Assembly (NCBI RefSeq): GCF_036985595.1
Contig: NZ_BTPU01000067.1
Span: 17,423-81,422, forward strand
DNA length: 64,000 nucleotides
Direction of reading: 5' to 3'
Source of the DNA: Vallitalea maricola
GTDB lineage: Bacteria > Bacillota > Clostridia > Lachnospirales > Vallitaleaceae
A program made the position numbers and the translations under genes. The notes below the pieces were generated by a model. The model made no database searches. It worked only from the letters and a program-made list of their open reading frames with translations, and was not told where the DNA came from. This document shows positions 51,538 to 60,355 of the stretch, piece by piece. Positions within the stretch are counted from its first letter, which is position 1, and each line of letters begins with the position of its first letter.

Positions 51538-52622
51538 TACTTAATCACTCCCCTCTTTTTATTGATGAAATCAGCTATATCATTAGCTGCTTCTTCATCT
51601 TCTTTCTTATTTTCCTCTTCATGTTCTACTTCCTTATTGTCTTTTGGAACTTCCTGCTTTCTTTGATTCAAATATGCTTCAACTTTTTTCTTTTGTTCAT
51701 CAATAATCTTAACTGCAACTTGTTCAGCTGTGATAGGTTCATCATACTTAGCATTATTGATGAGATCATCCATACCAGGTAATGCGATATCATCAATCTT
51801 TTTCATACGCTGTCTCTCGGCGTTTTTACCCTCTTCTAGGACTTCATTATAGATATCCGGATACTTGTTCTTTAACTCATCTTTGTTCACTATTTCTTCA
51901 CCATCCTCTTCATTATTATCATCATCTTTGTTATTAACTTGCTGTCCTCCTGCTGCTGTATTTAGAAATACATCTGGTAGAGATGCATTTTTAAATCTTT
52001 TCATATCAAAATTGATACCATTTACAATAACACCATTATTATTCTCAACTATATCAAGCTTACCACTATGAATAACTTCATCTGCAAACCCATTATCAAC
52101 TGCTTCTGTAGCTGTCATCCAAGTTTCCGAACTCATAAGATTAATTAGTTCTTCCTTGTCTTTTCCAGTCTTAGCTTGATAGGTCTCTATGATTGAATCC
52201 TTTACCTTAATTAGTGCATTTCTTACAGCATCTAAATCCTGCACTTGATAATATCCCATCAACCCCATTGAAGGATCATGAGCCATAACCATGGAACCGG
52301 GTAAAACTTGAATATTGTCACCTGCCATCAATACAATAGTTCCTGCTGATGCAGCCCAACCATCAACTATAGTAGTGACCTTAGCTTTATGTTGGAGTAG
52401 TTTTGATTTTATAGCTTGTGCTGCAAAAACATCTCCACCAGGACTATTAATATGAACATCTATCTCACTAACATCTCCAAGTGAATCCAAGTCTTCTTGG
52501 AATTGTTTTGGTGTTACTTCATCACCCCACCAAGAATAAGTTGCTATATTGCCATATAGCAATAACTTCCCTTTGGTAGATGAAATGTTCTGAAACTGCC
52601 AAAATTTCTTAGCCTTAGGCAT
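51537..52622 (-). CDS. Prohead protease (ClpP/S49-like) with scaffold-like C-terminus
   Basis: About 361 residues. ClpP-like fold: 'EIDVHINSPGGDVFAAQAI', catalytic Ser in 'DGWAASAGTIVLMAGD', His in 'MVMAHDPSMG'. Residues about 230-361 are acidic, Glu/Lys-rich and low in structure, as expected of a scaffold (lambda C/Nu3 arrangement). Cleaves scaffold and portal during head maturation. Two ATGs at 52628 and 52622; the second is better spaced from GGAGG. Confidence 0.88.
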   Translation of the reverse strand: MPKAKKFWQFQNISSTKGKLLLYGNIATYSWWGDEVTPKQFQEDLDSLGDVSEIDVHINSPGGDVFAAQAIKSKLLQHKAKVTTIVDGWAASAGTIVLMAGDNIQVLPGSMVMAHDPSMGLMGYYQVQDLDAVRNALIKVKDSIIETYQAKTGKDKEELINLMSSETWMTATEAVDNGFADEVIHSGKLDIVENNNGVIVNGINFDMKRFKNASLPDVFLNTAAGGQQVNNKDDDNNEEDGEEIVNKDELKNKYPDIYNEVLEEGKNAERQRMKKIDDIALPGMDDLINNAKYDEPITAEQVAVKIIDEQKKKVEAYLNQRKQEVPKDNKEVEHEEENKKEDEEAANDIADFINKKRGVIK

Positions 52623-54135
52623 CTTCATTACCTCCTATCTCTCTCATAAGTTTCTCTTCACTTTTTCTTTGTCTTACAATCCTGCCAAAATCACCCCCAG
52701 TAAGTTCTGTTGTCTCTCTACTTCTTGAACTGAATCCATTATTGACTCTTTCACTAGCTGCCTTAACCTCTTTCAATGGGTCAAGCTGTCCTTGAGAAGG
52801 TCCATTCCATTCAGCTCCACAATATGCTTTTCTAACAAGAGGATCTTCAAAGAAACCAGGAGCATATATCCTTCCTTTTGCAATCCCCTCAGCAAGAAAC
52901 TCTTCATAGATAGGCTGACAGAACTTAGAAGCAACAAATGTCCTTTTCATCTTGAACATCTTCCAAGCTTCTAATAATGCTCCCCTACTTGCTGAATAGG
53001 ATGCAGTGAAATGTTTGACTAACATTTCATAAGGCAGTTCAAGAGCTGCACCTATCTGTCTGCATATAGAAGTTACAAAACCATCAAAAGCTGAATTAGG
53101 TCTAGCAGGGTTAGCATATGTCATACTCTCCCCTTCTCCCAGTGTTATCATAGCACCTGGTCCTATCTCTTGGGTAAGATCATTTCCCTTGTCAACTAGT
53201 TCATCCTCTTCAACATTTTCATTATACAAGTCTTCATCCTCTGAATACTCCGAAGTAATGAACACAGTAAACATTCCTGAAACCACAGCTGCTATTAATT
53301 CAGCATCAGTATATCTACCAAGTTGTTTCAGACTTTCAATGACTGGTGCCAATATGGGAACCCCTCTACGCTGTTCTGGTCTTTCGAATTCTGCTAGATG
53401 AAGTATGTTGGGACACCCTGTTTCTTTCCCATATGCATCTACCTTGAACCATTCCATCTTACCTTTATCACTGCTTAATGGATGTTGTTTTGCAATATAA
53501 TAGGCGATTATCTCTCCATAATCACCTACTTGCACACCGTTTATTATGCTCTTGTCTCTTTCTTTTCCATTAGGAGTACATACTCTATCTGCTTCAAGTA
53601 ATTGTACTCTTAGGTCATAAGGTATATTGGGTCTCTCTATGTAAGGCAATAATACAAAACATTCACCTGACATAAGATAAGATAAAAATGATAACTGCTG
53701 TAGCTGATAAAAATTATTGAACCTCATAGCATCACAATGTGGTGTATCAGCCCATAGAGAAAATTCTCGTTGAACAAGTTCCTCCCATTTATCAGCCTCT
53801 GTCTCACTCATGTTGAGAAAAGTTCCATCAATCTGTGCTTTCAATCTTAGTCCACTGCCTACAGTATTGGTTCTAATGGTTTTCAATGCACCAGTAGCAA
53901 GTGGAACTCCCATATATAAGTCTCTTGACCTCTCATGCAATAGTTGGAGATTATCGTCAATATCTTCTTTTGTCGAACCTCCATCAGCTTTCCAACCTTT
54001 CATACTCTTTTTCTTCTTACTGGCTCCATAATGACTATAACCAGTATTAAGAAATTCTAGTCTCTTCCTTGCCAATTTTCTCTTAAGTGCAGTACTGGGA
54101 GAAATATTAGCAATAAATCTATCAAGTACACTCAT
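52615..54135 (-). CDS. Phage portal protein, lambda B family
   Basis: 506 residues. 'LYMGVPLATGALKTIRTNTVGSGLRLKAQIDG', 'GECFVLLPYIERPNIPYDLRVQLLEADRVCTPNG' and 'ALELPYEMLVKHFTASYSASRGALLEAWKMFK' match lambda gpB-like portals. Twelve copies form the DNA channel at one head vertex. GAGGTGG precedes the ATG. Overlaps the protease gene by several bases. Confidence 0.92.
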   Translation of the reverse strand: MSVLDRFIANISPSTALKRKLARKRLEFLNTGYSHYGASKKKKSMKGWKADGGSTKEDIDDNLQLLHERSRDLYMGVPLATGALKTIRTNTVGSGLRLKAQIDGTFLNMSETEADKWEELVQREFSLWADTPHCDAMRFNNFYQLQQLSFLSYLMSGECFVLLPYIERPNIPYDLRVQLLEADRVCTPNGKERDKSIINGVQVGDYGEIIAYYIAKQHPLSSDKGKMEWFKVDAYGKETGCPNILHLAEFERPEQRRGVPILAPVIESLKQLGRYTDAELIAAVVSGMFTVFITSEYSEDEDLYNENVEEDELVDKGNDLTQEIGPGAMITLGEGESMTYANPARPNSAFDGFVTSICRQIGAALELPYEMLVKHFTASYSASRGALLEAWKMFKMKRTFVASKFCQPIYEEFLAEGIAKGRIYAPGFFEDPLVRKAYCGAEWNGPSQGQLDPLKEVKAASERVNNGFSSRSRETTELTGGDFGRIVRQRKSEEKLMREIGGNEDA

Positions 54136-54144
54136 CTAACCACC

Positions 54145-54369
54145 TCACAGGTCTCTAGGAATAACTGATCTAATCTTTATACGAGATTTTCTCTTACTAG
54201 ATAGTCTTGTAACTTCTTTCTTCCAATACTTGATACGTTCTGCAATAAGTCCTGCATCTGCTCTTGTATATCTCTTGCTTCCCATCTGATATGATTGATT
54301 CTTGGATACTGCCAAATCTGCCATTAACCAAGCTTCCAGATGTTCTTTTGCTACTTCTAAATCTGTCAT
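54145..54369 (-). CDS. Head-tail joining protein W-like (DUF6148)
   Basis: 74 residues: 'HLEAWLMADLAVSKNQSYQMGSKRYTRADAGLIAERIKYWKKEVTRL', typical of small gpW/DUF6148 proteins placed between terminase and portal. AAAGGAG precedes the ATG; start overlaps the terminase stop by four bases. Confidence 0.8.
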   Translation of the reverse strand: MTDLEVAKEHLEAWLMADLAVSKNQSYQMGSKRYTRADAGLIAERIKYWKKEVTRLSSKRKSRIKIRSVIPRDL

Positions 54370-56204
54370 ACTGAAACTCCTTTCGATACAACTTTTCTTT
54401 TACGTTTTTTCTTCTTGGCTTTCTGTCTATAGATATTGCCATTCTTATTAAGTTCCTTAAGCTTTTCAAAATTAGGATTAAGTATCTCCAGTGCTGCTGT
54501 AGCATAATTACGAAGGTCTAAGGCTTCATTACGAGTTCTTTTTTTCTTCCATTCTATTTTTAGCTTACCCTTAACCCACTTTTTTACCTTTCTTTCACTA
54601 GTCAAGGCTTTAAAATAAGCCTCATCATAGCCTTTTCCCTTCTCTATAGGAAAATGACAATAACCAGGCTCACCCTCGAACTTCACTTTTAACCTGCTTA
54701 GAAGTGTTTCTTTTCCTGTATCTACCCCAAGAATAGTTAAAAGCACCTTTTCTTCGTTGTTTCTAGAACTTCTATGTATAAATGGTATTCCACTACCACC
54801 TTTACCCTTTATTGCATATATCCTTTTATGTTCCCTTGCCTTACAGAACTTATAAGTTTCATTGGTATAGTGACCTCCTGTATCAAGACAAGTAGCTGAT
54901 ATCATTAATCTCTCACCTGATGCATAGCAAAACTCGCTATCAAGTAATTGTTCTACCTGTTCCCATACTACTTGTTGACCTGGGTCACCTCTATACACTG
55001 CATATCTGATACCCCAACTTTCCTTACCAATGCCCCATCCAACAACTTCAACTTCTAGTCTATCATCCTGCACATCAACACCAGCTGTTAGAACTAAAAC
55101 ATCTTTTGGAACTTGACAATTATAGGCTTCTCTTCTTTTTAAGAGTTCTTCCTCATTAGCCATCTCACCATCTTGGTCTGCCCAAGGCTCCCCAAGATAA
55201 GTATTAATCCATGTCTTTAGAACATCCTTACCTTTTTTCTTAGCATCCTTGAACTCTTTTATGATTGTTTCCCAATGTTCCCAAGGAGAAGCTAGAGCGT
55301 TAAGATGAAAACCTCTTTTCTCAATTGATGCACTTGGATTCTCTGATATCCATTTTCCCTTTTGATTCTTCCAGTCATATTCTGTGGCTCTTTCATGACA
55401 ATAAGCACATTCCATTGTCACATCTTCAAACTTGATCTGTCCCCACTTCAAAGGTTGATATCTTCCACAATATGGACAAGGTAAACACCATTCTTCCTTG
55501 GTACTCTTCAGATACTCTTTGTGTATTCTTGATGTATCTTCATCAGTTGGAGTTGATACATAGACTTTTTTCTTATTGAAGAATGTTTTTGTTCTCTTCT
55601 CTGCCAGTGATAAAGGGTCTCCTTCATCTCCTGCACTTAATGGATATCTGTCAACCTCATCTGCCAACAATATTCTTATAGGTCTTGATGAAAGACTAGC
55701 AGGTGAATTAGCACCAACCAAAACTACATATCCACCGGGGAAACCTTTTTCAAGAACTGTATTATCTCCATCCCTTGACTTGGCATCAGCCACTTTGTCA
55801 TTAAGAACTGGTGTATCTCTAATCATAAGTGCTAGTCGTTTCTTAGAATAACTCTTAGCTAGGTCAACAGTTGGGAGTAAAACCATAATAGGCGCAGGAT
55901 CATAGTCAATGTGATAACCAATGATGTTATTGATTATCTCTGTCTTACCTACTTGTGCTGATGATTCAATAATAATTGTCTCTGTTTCTTTATTATTGAT
56001 AGCATCTAATATCTCTCTCTGATATGGTGCTCTATCAGTATTCCATTGTCCTGCTTCAGCTGAACTCTCTGCTGACAGTTTTCTATATTTGTCAGCCCAC
56101 TCACTAACAGTAAGCTTAGGTGGTGGAGATAATATCTTGACAATATCTCTGAACAGTTTAACTGTCTTTTTTTGTACTATTGGTTTCTTCAATTTCTTCA
56201 CCAT
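54366..56204 (-). CDS. Terminase large subunit, GpA family
   Basis: 612 residues. 'LSAESSAEAGQWNTDRAPYQREILDAI', Walker A-like 'ESSAQVGKTEI', Walker B 'IRILLADEVDRYP', zinc motif CPYCGRYQPLKWG...CAYCHERA and nuclease-region 'VLTAGVDVQDDRLEVEVVGWG' are lambda GpA features. ATP-driven DNA packaging and cos cleavage. Its start overlaps the small subunit gene by 47 bases. Confidence 0.93.
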   Translation of the reverse strand: MVKKLKKPIVQKKTVKLFRDIVKILSPPPKLTVSEWADKYRKLSAESSAEAGQWNTDRAPYQREILDAINNKETETIIIESSAQVGKTEIINNIIGYHIDYDPAPIMVLLPTVDLAKSYSKKRLALMIRDTPVLNDKVADAKSRDGDNTVLEKGFPGGYVVLVGANSPASLSSRPIRILLADEVDRYPLSAGDEGDPLSLAEKRTKTFFNKKKVYVSTPTDEDTSRIHKEYLKSTKEEWCLPCPYCGRYQPLKWGQIKFEDVTMECAYCHERATEYDWKNQKGKWISENPSASIEKRGFHLNALASPWEHWETIIKEFKDAKKKGKDVLKTWINTYLGEPWADQDGEMANEEELLKRREAYNCQVPKDVLVLTAGVDVQDDRLEVEVVGWGIGKESWGIRYAVYRGDPGQQVVWEQVEQLLDSEFCYASGERLMISATCLDTGGHYTNETYKFCKAREHKRIYAIKGKGGSGIPFIHRSSRNNEEKVLLTILGVDTGKETLLSRLKVKFEGEPGYCHFPIEKGKGYDEAYFKALTSERKVKKWVKGKLKIEWKKKRTRNEALDLRNYATAALEILNPNFEKLKELNKNGNIYRQKAKKKKRKRKVVSKGVSV

Positions 56205-56724
56205 CTTCTACATCTACATATTCATCTGAATAAAATAATGAAGGATCATACTCACTTAACTCCTGAAGAGCTTCCACTACTTCAATTTCAATAGTGTCTT
56301 GAATATTATTTACATCATCTTTATATATAAGTCTTGGTGCTACTTTTGATGGGATTGATAATACCTTACTACGAAAATTGGTAAGCATATCATTCATGAC
56401 TCTCTCAACATCTTCTGTCTTATGCAGCTCACCTTTCATAAGCTTCAATGTCAACTCTGACTTTTCTCTTTTTATACGCTCATGCAAGGCTCTTTCATCT
56501 TCATAATCAAGTTTCTTTGGTGTTTCTGCTGTCTCCTTTGTTGTCTTGATGTATGTAACATAGTTCTGGACACTACTCACCAACGAATACTTACCACGAG
56601 ACACCCTGACTATAGTTCCCTCTTGTGCTAACTGTCTCACTCTTCTATCTGTAAGCCCCAATATGCTCTGTAATACAGCACTTGAAACTGTGATTCCATC
56701 TACTTCATTAGTCTTCTGATTCAT
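56158..56724 (-). CDS. Terminase small subunit (Nu1-like)
   Basis: About 188 residues. Helix-turn-helix 'VSSAVLQSILGLTDRRVRQLAQEGTIVRVSRGKYSLVSSVQNYVTYI' is the phage Nu1 DNA-packaging pattern, followed by a helical oligomerisation part and an acidic C-terminus. Recognises the packaging site. The ATG at 56724 follows AAGGGGTG; the frame is open to 56805 without another ribosome site. Confidence 0.88.
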   Translation of the reverse strand: MNQKTNEVDGITVSSAVLQSILGLTDRRVRQLAQEGTIVRVSRGKYSLVSSVQNYVTYIKTTKETAETPKKLDYEDERALHERIKREKSELTLKLMKGELHKTEDVERVMNDMLTNFRSKVLSIPSKVAPRLIYKDDVNNIQDTIEIEVVEALQELSEYDPSLFYSDEYVDVEDGEEIEETNSTKKDS

Positions 56725-56805
56725 TATTTCACCCCTTAGGAAACGGATTAACCCTCTAAAAATTTTTTGTAACTGCTCAAGAACTGGGGTCATGAGCACC
56801 CGCAT

Positions 56806-57080
56806 TTTTGGAAATCAATTGGAAGTACCTTTTTATATCAAATCAACAATCTATATTAGATGAAGTATTCCCTTCTCTAGTCATGGATATGATATACATA
56901 TTGATTCAATACAACAATACATTATAGTTATATGTATTAAGTTAAGTTTTACATATGTATAAAACTGTCAAACTCATTCGTTATAATTCCTACTAATATA
57001 TACACTTAATTCTTCACACCGAGTTTGACACAGTCTATATATGTAAAGCTCAACTGATTTTTGCAAATGATTTCCGTTTC
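56806..57080. other. Gap between integrase-like and terminase genes
   Basis: About 275 AT-rich bases. The expected place for a cos/packaging site or late promoter. 'GGGGTCATGAGCACCCGC' near 56785-56805 is the only GC-richer spot. No gene seen. Confidence 0.3.
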
Positions 57081-57635
57081 TTAATACTTGAATGTCTCTA
57101 TAGCATTATCCTTCATTTTTTGAGTTATTCCTATATAGGCAGCTGTCACACCTGTATTACTATGATTAAATATCTTCCTTAATATCTCCAAGTCTTTGGT
57201 CCTTTGATAGTAATGATATCCGAATGTCTTTCTCATTGAATGACATCCAATAGCTTCCAGATGGAACTCTCTAGCTGCATCCTTAAGAATATTATCTACT
57301 TGCTGTCTTGTTATATGAGAATACACACCATATCTATTCCTTTGTCTTGATAAGAATAAGTAATCATAGTCATTCATATCCTCTATATAATCATCAAGTA
57401 TCTTTCTCAACTCATTATTAATGATGACTTTATTCTCCTTGTTAGTCTTCTTCTCTCTACGTCTTATATATTTCCCTCTTACATCTCTAACCTTAAGAGT
57501 TAATATATCCGAGATTCTCATAGGAGAATATATCCCTACATTGAATAATACATAATTACGCTTATTCTTAACCTTAAAATAATCCTGCATATCCTTTAAT
57601 GTAGATAAATCTCTTATTGGCTCAACACTGTTCAT
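57081..57635 (-). CDS. Short tyrosine recombinase (catalytic domain only)
   Basis: 184 residues. All catalytic motifs are visible: Arg in 'SPMRISDILTLK', Lys region 'KTNKENKVIINNEL', H-x-x-R in 'CHSMRKTFGYHYYQ', His in 'IFNHSNTGVTAAYIG' with the nucleophile Tyr in YIG. The N-terminal DNA-binding core domain is missing or minimal. Such short recombinases occur in Firmicute phages just upstream of terminase and may act in late switching or dimer resolution rather than integration. Confidence 0.85.
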   Translation of the reverse strand: MNSVEPIRDLSTLKDMQDYFKVKNKRNYVLFNVGIYSPMRISDILTLKVRDVRGKYIRRREKKTNKENKVIINNELRKILDDYIEDMNDYDYLFLSRQRNRYGVYSHITRQQVDNILKDAAREFHLEAIGCHSMRKTFGYHYYQRTKDLEILRKIFNHSNTGVTAAYIGITQKMKDNAIETFKY

Positions 57636-57672
57636 ACCACCACCTACCTAAATGACCATATAAAAAAAGCTC

Positions 57673-58044
57673 CTACTTAGAAGCTAATTTCAATAAATCT
57701 GAAAAATATTGTCTGCCTTTGTTATAATTAAAAAGCGTCTTGGCATATTGCTTTAATTCAGCATTACATTCTACTGTGTTAGATAATATTATCTCTGTGA
57801 TATCATTTGATATGTATTTCCTTGTACTAACCTTATCAGCAAATTCTGTTTCAATACGAAACCCTTTGTCATTGATATACTCTGCAACCAACTTCACACT
57901 CTGAATCTCAATGTACATTTGCAGTATCAGATCATATATGTTATCAATCTCTATATCAAGTAAATCCAACATCTTGTTTTTTATTAGTCTCAACTCTTCT
58001 ACTCTGTTATCTATGTTAGTGAGAGTCAATTGTAGTTTTTTCAT
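57673..58044 (-). CDS. Hypothetical phage protein, 123 aa
   Basis: Helical, with one Cys; 'LTNIDNRVEELRLIKNKMLDLLDIEIDNIYDLI' suggests a coiled coil. No family recognised. GAGAAGGTTG precedes the ATG. Part of the late regulatory block. Confidence 0.6.
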   Translation of the reverse strand: MKKLQLTLTNIDNRVEELRLIKNKMLDLLDIEIDNIYDLILQMYIEIQSVKLVAEYINDKGFRIETEFADKVSTRKYISNDITEIILSNTVECNAELKQYAKTLFNYNKGRQYFSDLLKLASK

Positions 58045-58238
58045 ATTATCAACCTTCTCATTCTATTTTAGAAACCCCAAGATATTATCCTGAGGTTTCA
58101 AAGGGAGATATATTAATTATTACAGTAAGGAGTGTAAGTAATAATTTAACACAATACTATTATATCATCTATATATTATAATATAGCTCTATAAGAGCTT
58201 AAGTATGTCCCACAATCTAATCATAAAAAGGTCACGAA

Positions 58239-58703
58239 TCATAATCCTAGCGATAATTGAGTAGATTTTGTATCAAAATCATATCTCTCATTATAGATGT
58301 ATTCCTGCATCTTAGCTAATGCTCTTTTCCTAACTCGTTTGCATTGGCTTTCACTAAGCTTGACATGATATTCTACCTGCATCCAAGTATATTGTTCAAT
58401 GTCTCTATAAGTAATAATCTGTCTTTCAATATCACTAAGTATAGTTAATGCTGCATCAATCTGCATGATAATATCTTGGTATACTCTTATCCTGTTTTCT
58501 TTATCTAATCTTCTCTGGGCTAGATCCTCTGTTACAGAATACATCTTATTAGTTGCTGAAGTTTTCACTCCATCATAACTTACCCCATTCAGAGGACTTT
58601 CTTTTAGGTATTTCTCATCTAATTTTATTGTTTCTTTGATAGTATAATAATTTCTAAGATTATTGATTATCTTAAGTATTTGTTCTGGCATGTTATTATT
58701 CAT
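58239..58703 (-). CDS. ArpU-like phage late transcription regulator
   Basis: About 154 residues. The C-terminal part 'ILSDIERQIITYRDIEQYTWMQVEYHVKLSESQCKRVRKRALAKMQEYIY' resembles a sigma-70 region 4 helix-turn-helix, as in ArpU/RinA regulators that switch on phage late operons. It lies directly before the terminase block. The ATG at 58703 is eight bases after AAGGAG. A deleted copy of this gene lies at 60256. Confidence 0.8.
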   Translation of the reverse strand: MNNNMPEQILKIINNLRNYYTIKETIKLDEKYLKESPLNGVSYDGVKTSATNKMYSVTEDLAQRRLDKENRIRVYQDIIMQIDAALTILSDIERQIITYRDIEQYTWMQVEYHVKLSESQCKRVRKRALAKMQEYIYNERYDFDTKSTQLSLGL

Positions 58704-58810
58704 CTTACTCACTCCTTACCTAAACAAAAAACCCCACTGCTTTACCATAAATTATTAATATGATAATCTGACTTTTTACTATTATATTTTTATCCTAACT
58801 AAACTTAACC

Positions 58811-59158
58811 TTAATAATTGTAACCAATAATTCTATATATCTCATCTCTTAAGCTTTCATACGCCCATCTTGGAATATCTATGTATTGAATACCAACATG
58901 TAATCTCATTGATTTTACATTCTCTTTTATACTCTTTGTCAGGTGGTCAATAACTTCTTTGGTATCATCTGCATCCAATCCAGTTACATACCATACCGTA
59001 TCATTCCTTTGCAGGTAAATAGAGTATGTATCTATATATTTAATCATTCTATCTTTATCTGATGTTAACAGTCCAACTTTACCAAGTTTAATATAAGCTT
59101 TTCTATCTAGAAATACATTAAGTATGATTCTTATGGTTTTTATTATTCTTTTTTTCAT
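58811..59158 (-). CDS. Hypothetical phage protein, 115 aa
   Basis: Basic N-terminus then 'LGLLTSDKDRMIKYIDTYSIYLQRNDTVWYVTGLDADDTKEVIDHLTKSIKENV', alpha/beta. No family recognised. AAGGAGC precedes the ATG. Its 3' end has a decayed copy at 59845-59925. Confidence 0.55.
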   Translation of the reverse strand: MKKRIIKTIRIILNVFLDRKAYIKLGKVGLLTSDKDRMIKYIDTYSIYLQRNDTVWYVTGLDADDTKEVIDHLTKSIKENVKSMRLHVGIQYIDIPRWAYESLRDEIYRIIGYNY

Positions 59159-59299
59159 ATTCAGCTCCTTAATATTTCACTTTCTTTTCTTTCACCATTT
59201 ACAAGCTTTATGAATATTATATAGTAACAACGTGGACATGCATTATAGACATGGACATGCATTCTGTGTTGTAAAAAAACATGAAAGAAGGTGTAAATT

Positions 59300-59542
59300 T
59301 TGGCAAGTGTTAAAGTTATTCTTGCAGATCATAACGAAGTAATTTCAGTAGATCAAAGTCCTGTTAATGCTGCTCCTATTATAACTTCAGGAGATTCTAT
59401 CGCTAGAACTATCCGAAGACTTGAAGAACAGGATTACGATCTAGAACAATTTAAACAAGCTGGAATATTAGGACAAAGTTATCAATTCGTATATATTTTT
59501 ATTAACGATGATGACGATGATGATGAATTAGATGTTGATTAA
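59300..59542 (+). CDS. Small acidic-tail protein on the opposite strand, 80 aa
   Basis: TTG start at 59300 after AAGAAGGTG. MASVKVILADHNEVISVDQSPVN, then a helical region and a C-terminal Asp/Glu tail ('NDDDDDDELDVD'). A strong terminator at 59558 follows. It runs against the prophage's direction, so it is a separate cargo or regulatory gene. No family recognised. Confidence 0.6.
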   Translation: MASVKVILADHNEVISVDQSPVNAAPIITSGDSIARTIRRLEEQDYDLEQFKQAGILGQSYQFVYIFINDDDDDDELDVD

Positions 59543-59557
59543 GTTTAAACTGTATTT

Positions 59558-59581
59558 GGGGAGTATTAACTCCCTTTTTTA
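59558..59581 (+). terminator. Terminator after the acidic-tail gene
   Basis: GGGAGT pairs with ACTCCC around ATTA, followed by a T-run. Confidence 0.75.
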
Positions 59582-59608
59582 TATAATATAACTTACTATC
59601 TTCACTAA

Positions 59609-59720
59609 TTTTTTGTTACTTCAAACCATTGTTCTGATAATGATAATGTTTCACCTGTCTCAAAATCTGCAATAATAATTAAGTTTTCATATCCTTCTCC
59701 ATCATATCTACCTTTTTTCT
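59609..59720 (-). pseudogene. C-terminal remnant of an unknown gene
   Basis: About 35 codons read GRYDGEGYENLIIIADFETGETLSLSEQWFEVTKN-stop on the minus strand, protein-like, but with a stop codon directly upstream and no start. The rest of 59582-60011 holds no other gene. Confidence 0.35.
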
Positions 59721-59844
59721 ATTTTATGTTATAATCAACAACATAATATTATGAATGTAATTAACCATTTATAATATTTATACTTACTAATGAGGTAATA
59801 TCTATGATAATCAAGTTATTAAATAAATATTTGATTATTTATTT

Positions 59845-59925
59845 GATATTATATTTTTATCCTAACTAAACTGTAACCTTAGCTATTGTAACCAATAATT
59901 CTATATATCTCATTTCTTTGGCTTA
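59845..59925. repeat. Decayed copy of the end of the 58811 gene
   Basis: The sequence matches 58780-58856 closely (shared TTTTTATCCTAACTAAAC and TAACCAATAATTCTATATAT). In the copy the minus-strand frame is broken. Together with the remnant at 60256 it flanks the plus-strand gene at 60012. Confidence 0.75.
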
Positions 59926-60011
59926 TATATATATTGTATTATCTTTTATTTTGCTTATTTTGTAAATTTATAGTATAATTAGTCATTATTTCAAATGAAA
60001 GGATACCATAT

Positions 60012-60218
60012 ATGTTACAATACAAACTATTAATATTAATCGGATTATTTTCTCTGTTTTGTTCAATAACTAAACCTAGCTTTTATTGGGATAGTAGAAA
60101 AACTTTACGATTCAGAAAATTAGTTGGTGATAATGTTGCATTTATTATATACCTCCTTACCAGTTTATTTGTTATTGGAATAGGTATATATTCGTTAATC
60201 ACTGGACAAAAGTTATAA
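60012..60218 (+). CDS. Small membrane protein, Imm17-like
   Basis: 68 residues with two membrane segments ('LLILIGLFSLFCSITKPSFYWDSRKTLRFRKLVGDNVAFIIYLLTSLFVIGIGIYSL'). The layout and 'FFNSRR...GR...I.Y...GL.LIGLGIY'-like pattern resemble immunity protein 17 of polymorphic toxin systems; no toxin gene is next to it. AAAGGATACCATAT precedes the ATG and a good terminator follows. Moderate family confidence. Confidence 0.55.
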   Translation: MLQYKLLILIGLFSLFCSITKPSFYWDSRKTLRFRKLVGDNVAFIIYLLTSLFVIGIGIYSLITGQKL

Positions 60219-60227
60219 ATATTCCTT

Positions 60228-60250
60228 CCCACATAATGTGGGCTTTTTTA
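60228..60250 (+). terminator. Terminator after Imm17-like gene
   Basis: CCCACA pairs with TGTGGG around a short loop, followed by CTTTTTTA. Confidence 0.75.
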
Positions 60251-60255
60251 TTGCG

Positions 60256-60340
60256 TTTCCTATCATAACCTACCCTATTTAGAGGGCTTTCCTTTAGGTA
60301 TTTTTCATCTTACTCACTCCTTACCTAAACAAAAAATCCC
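60256..60340 (-). pseudogene. Internally deleted copy of the ArpU-like gene
   Basis: Minus-strand sequence reads DEKYLKESPLNRVGYDRK, matching DEKYLKESPLNGVSYDGV of the gene at 58239, but fused to that gene's ribosome site and leader (TTACTCACTCCTTACCTAAAC). The intervening about 80 bases and everything downstream are gone. Confidence 0.75.
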
Positions 60341-60355
60341 TACAAATATCACTTC

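Noticed and set aside
54197..54505. 102-codon minus-strand frame across the terminase/gpW junction
   Set aside because: Out of frame with two well-supported phage genes.
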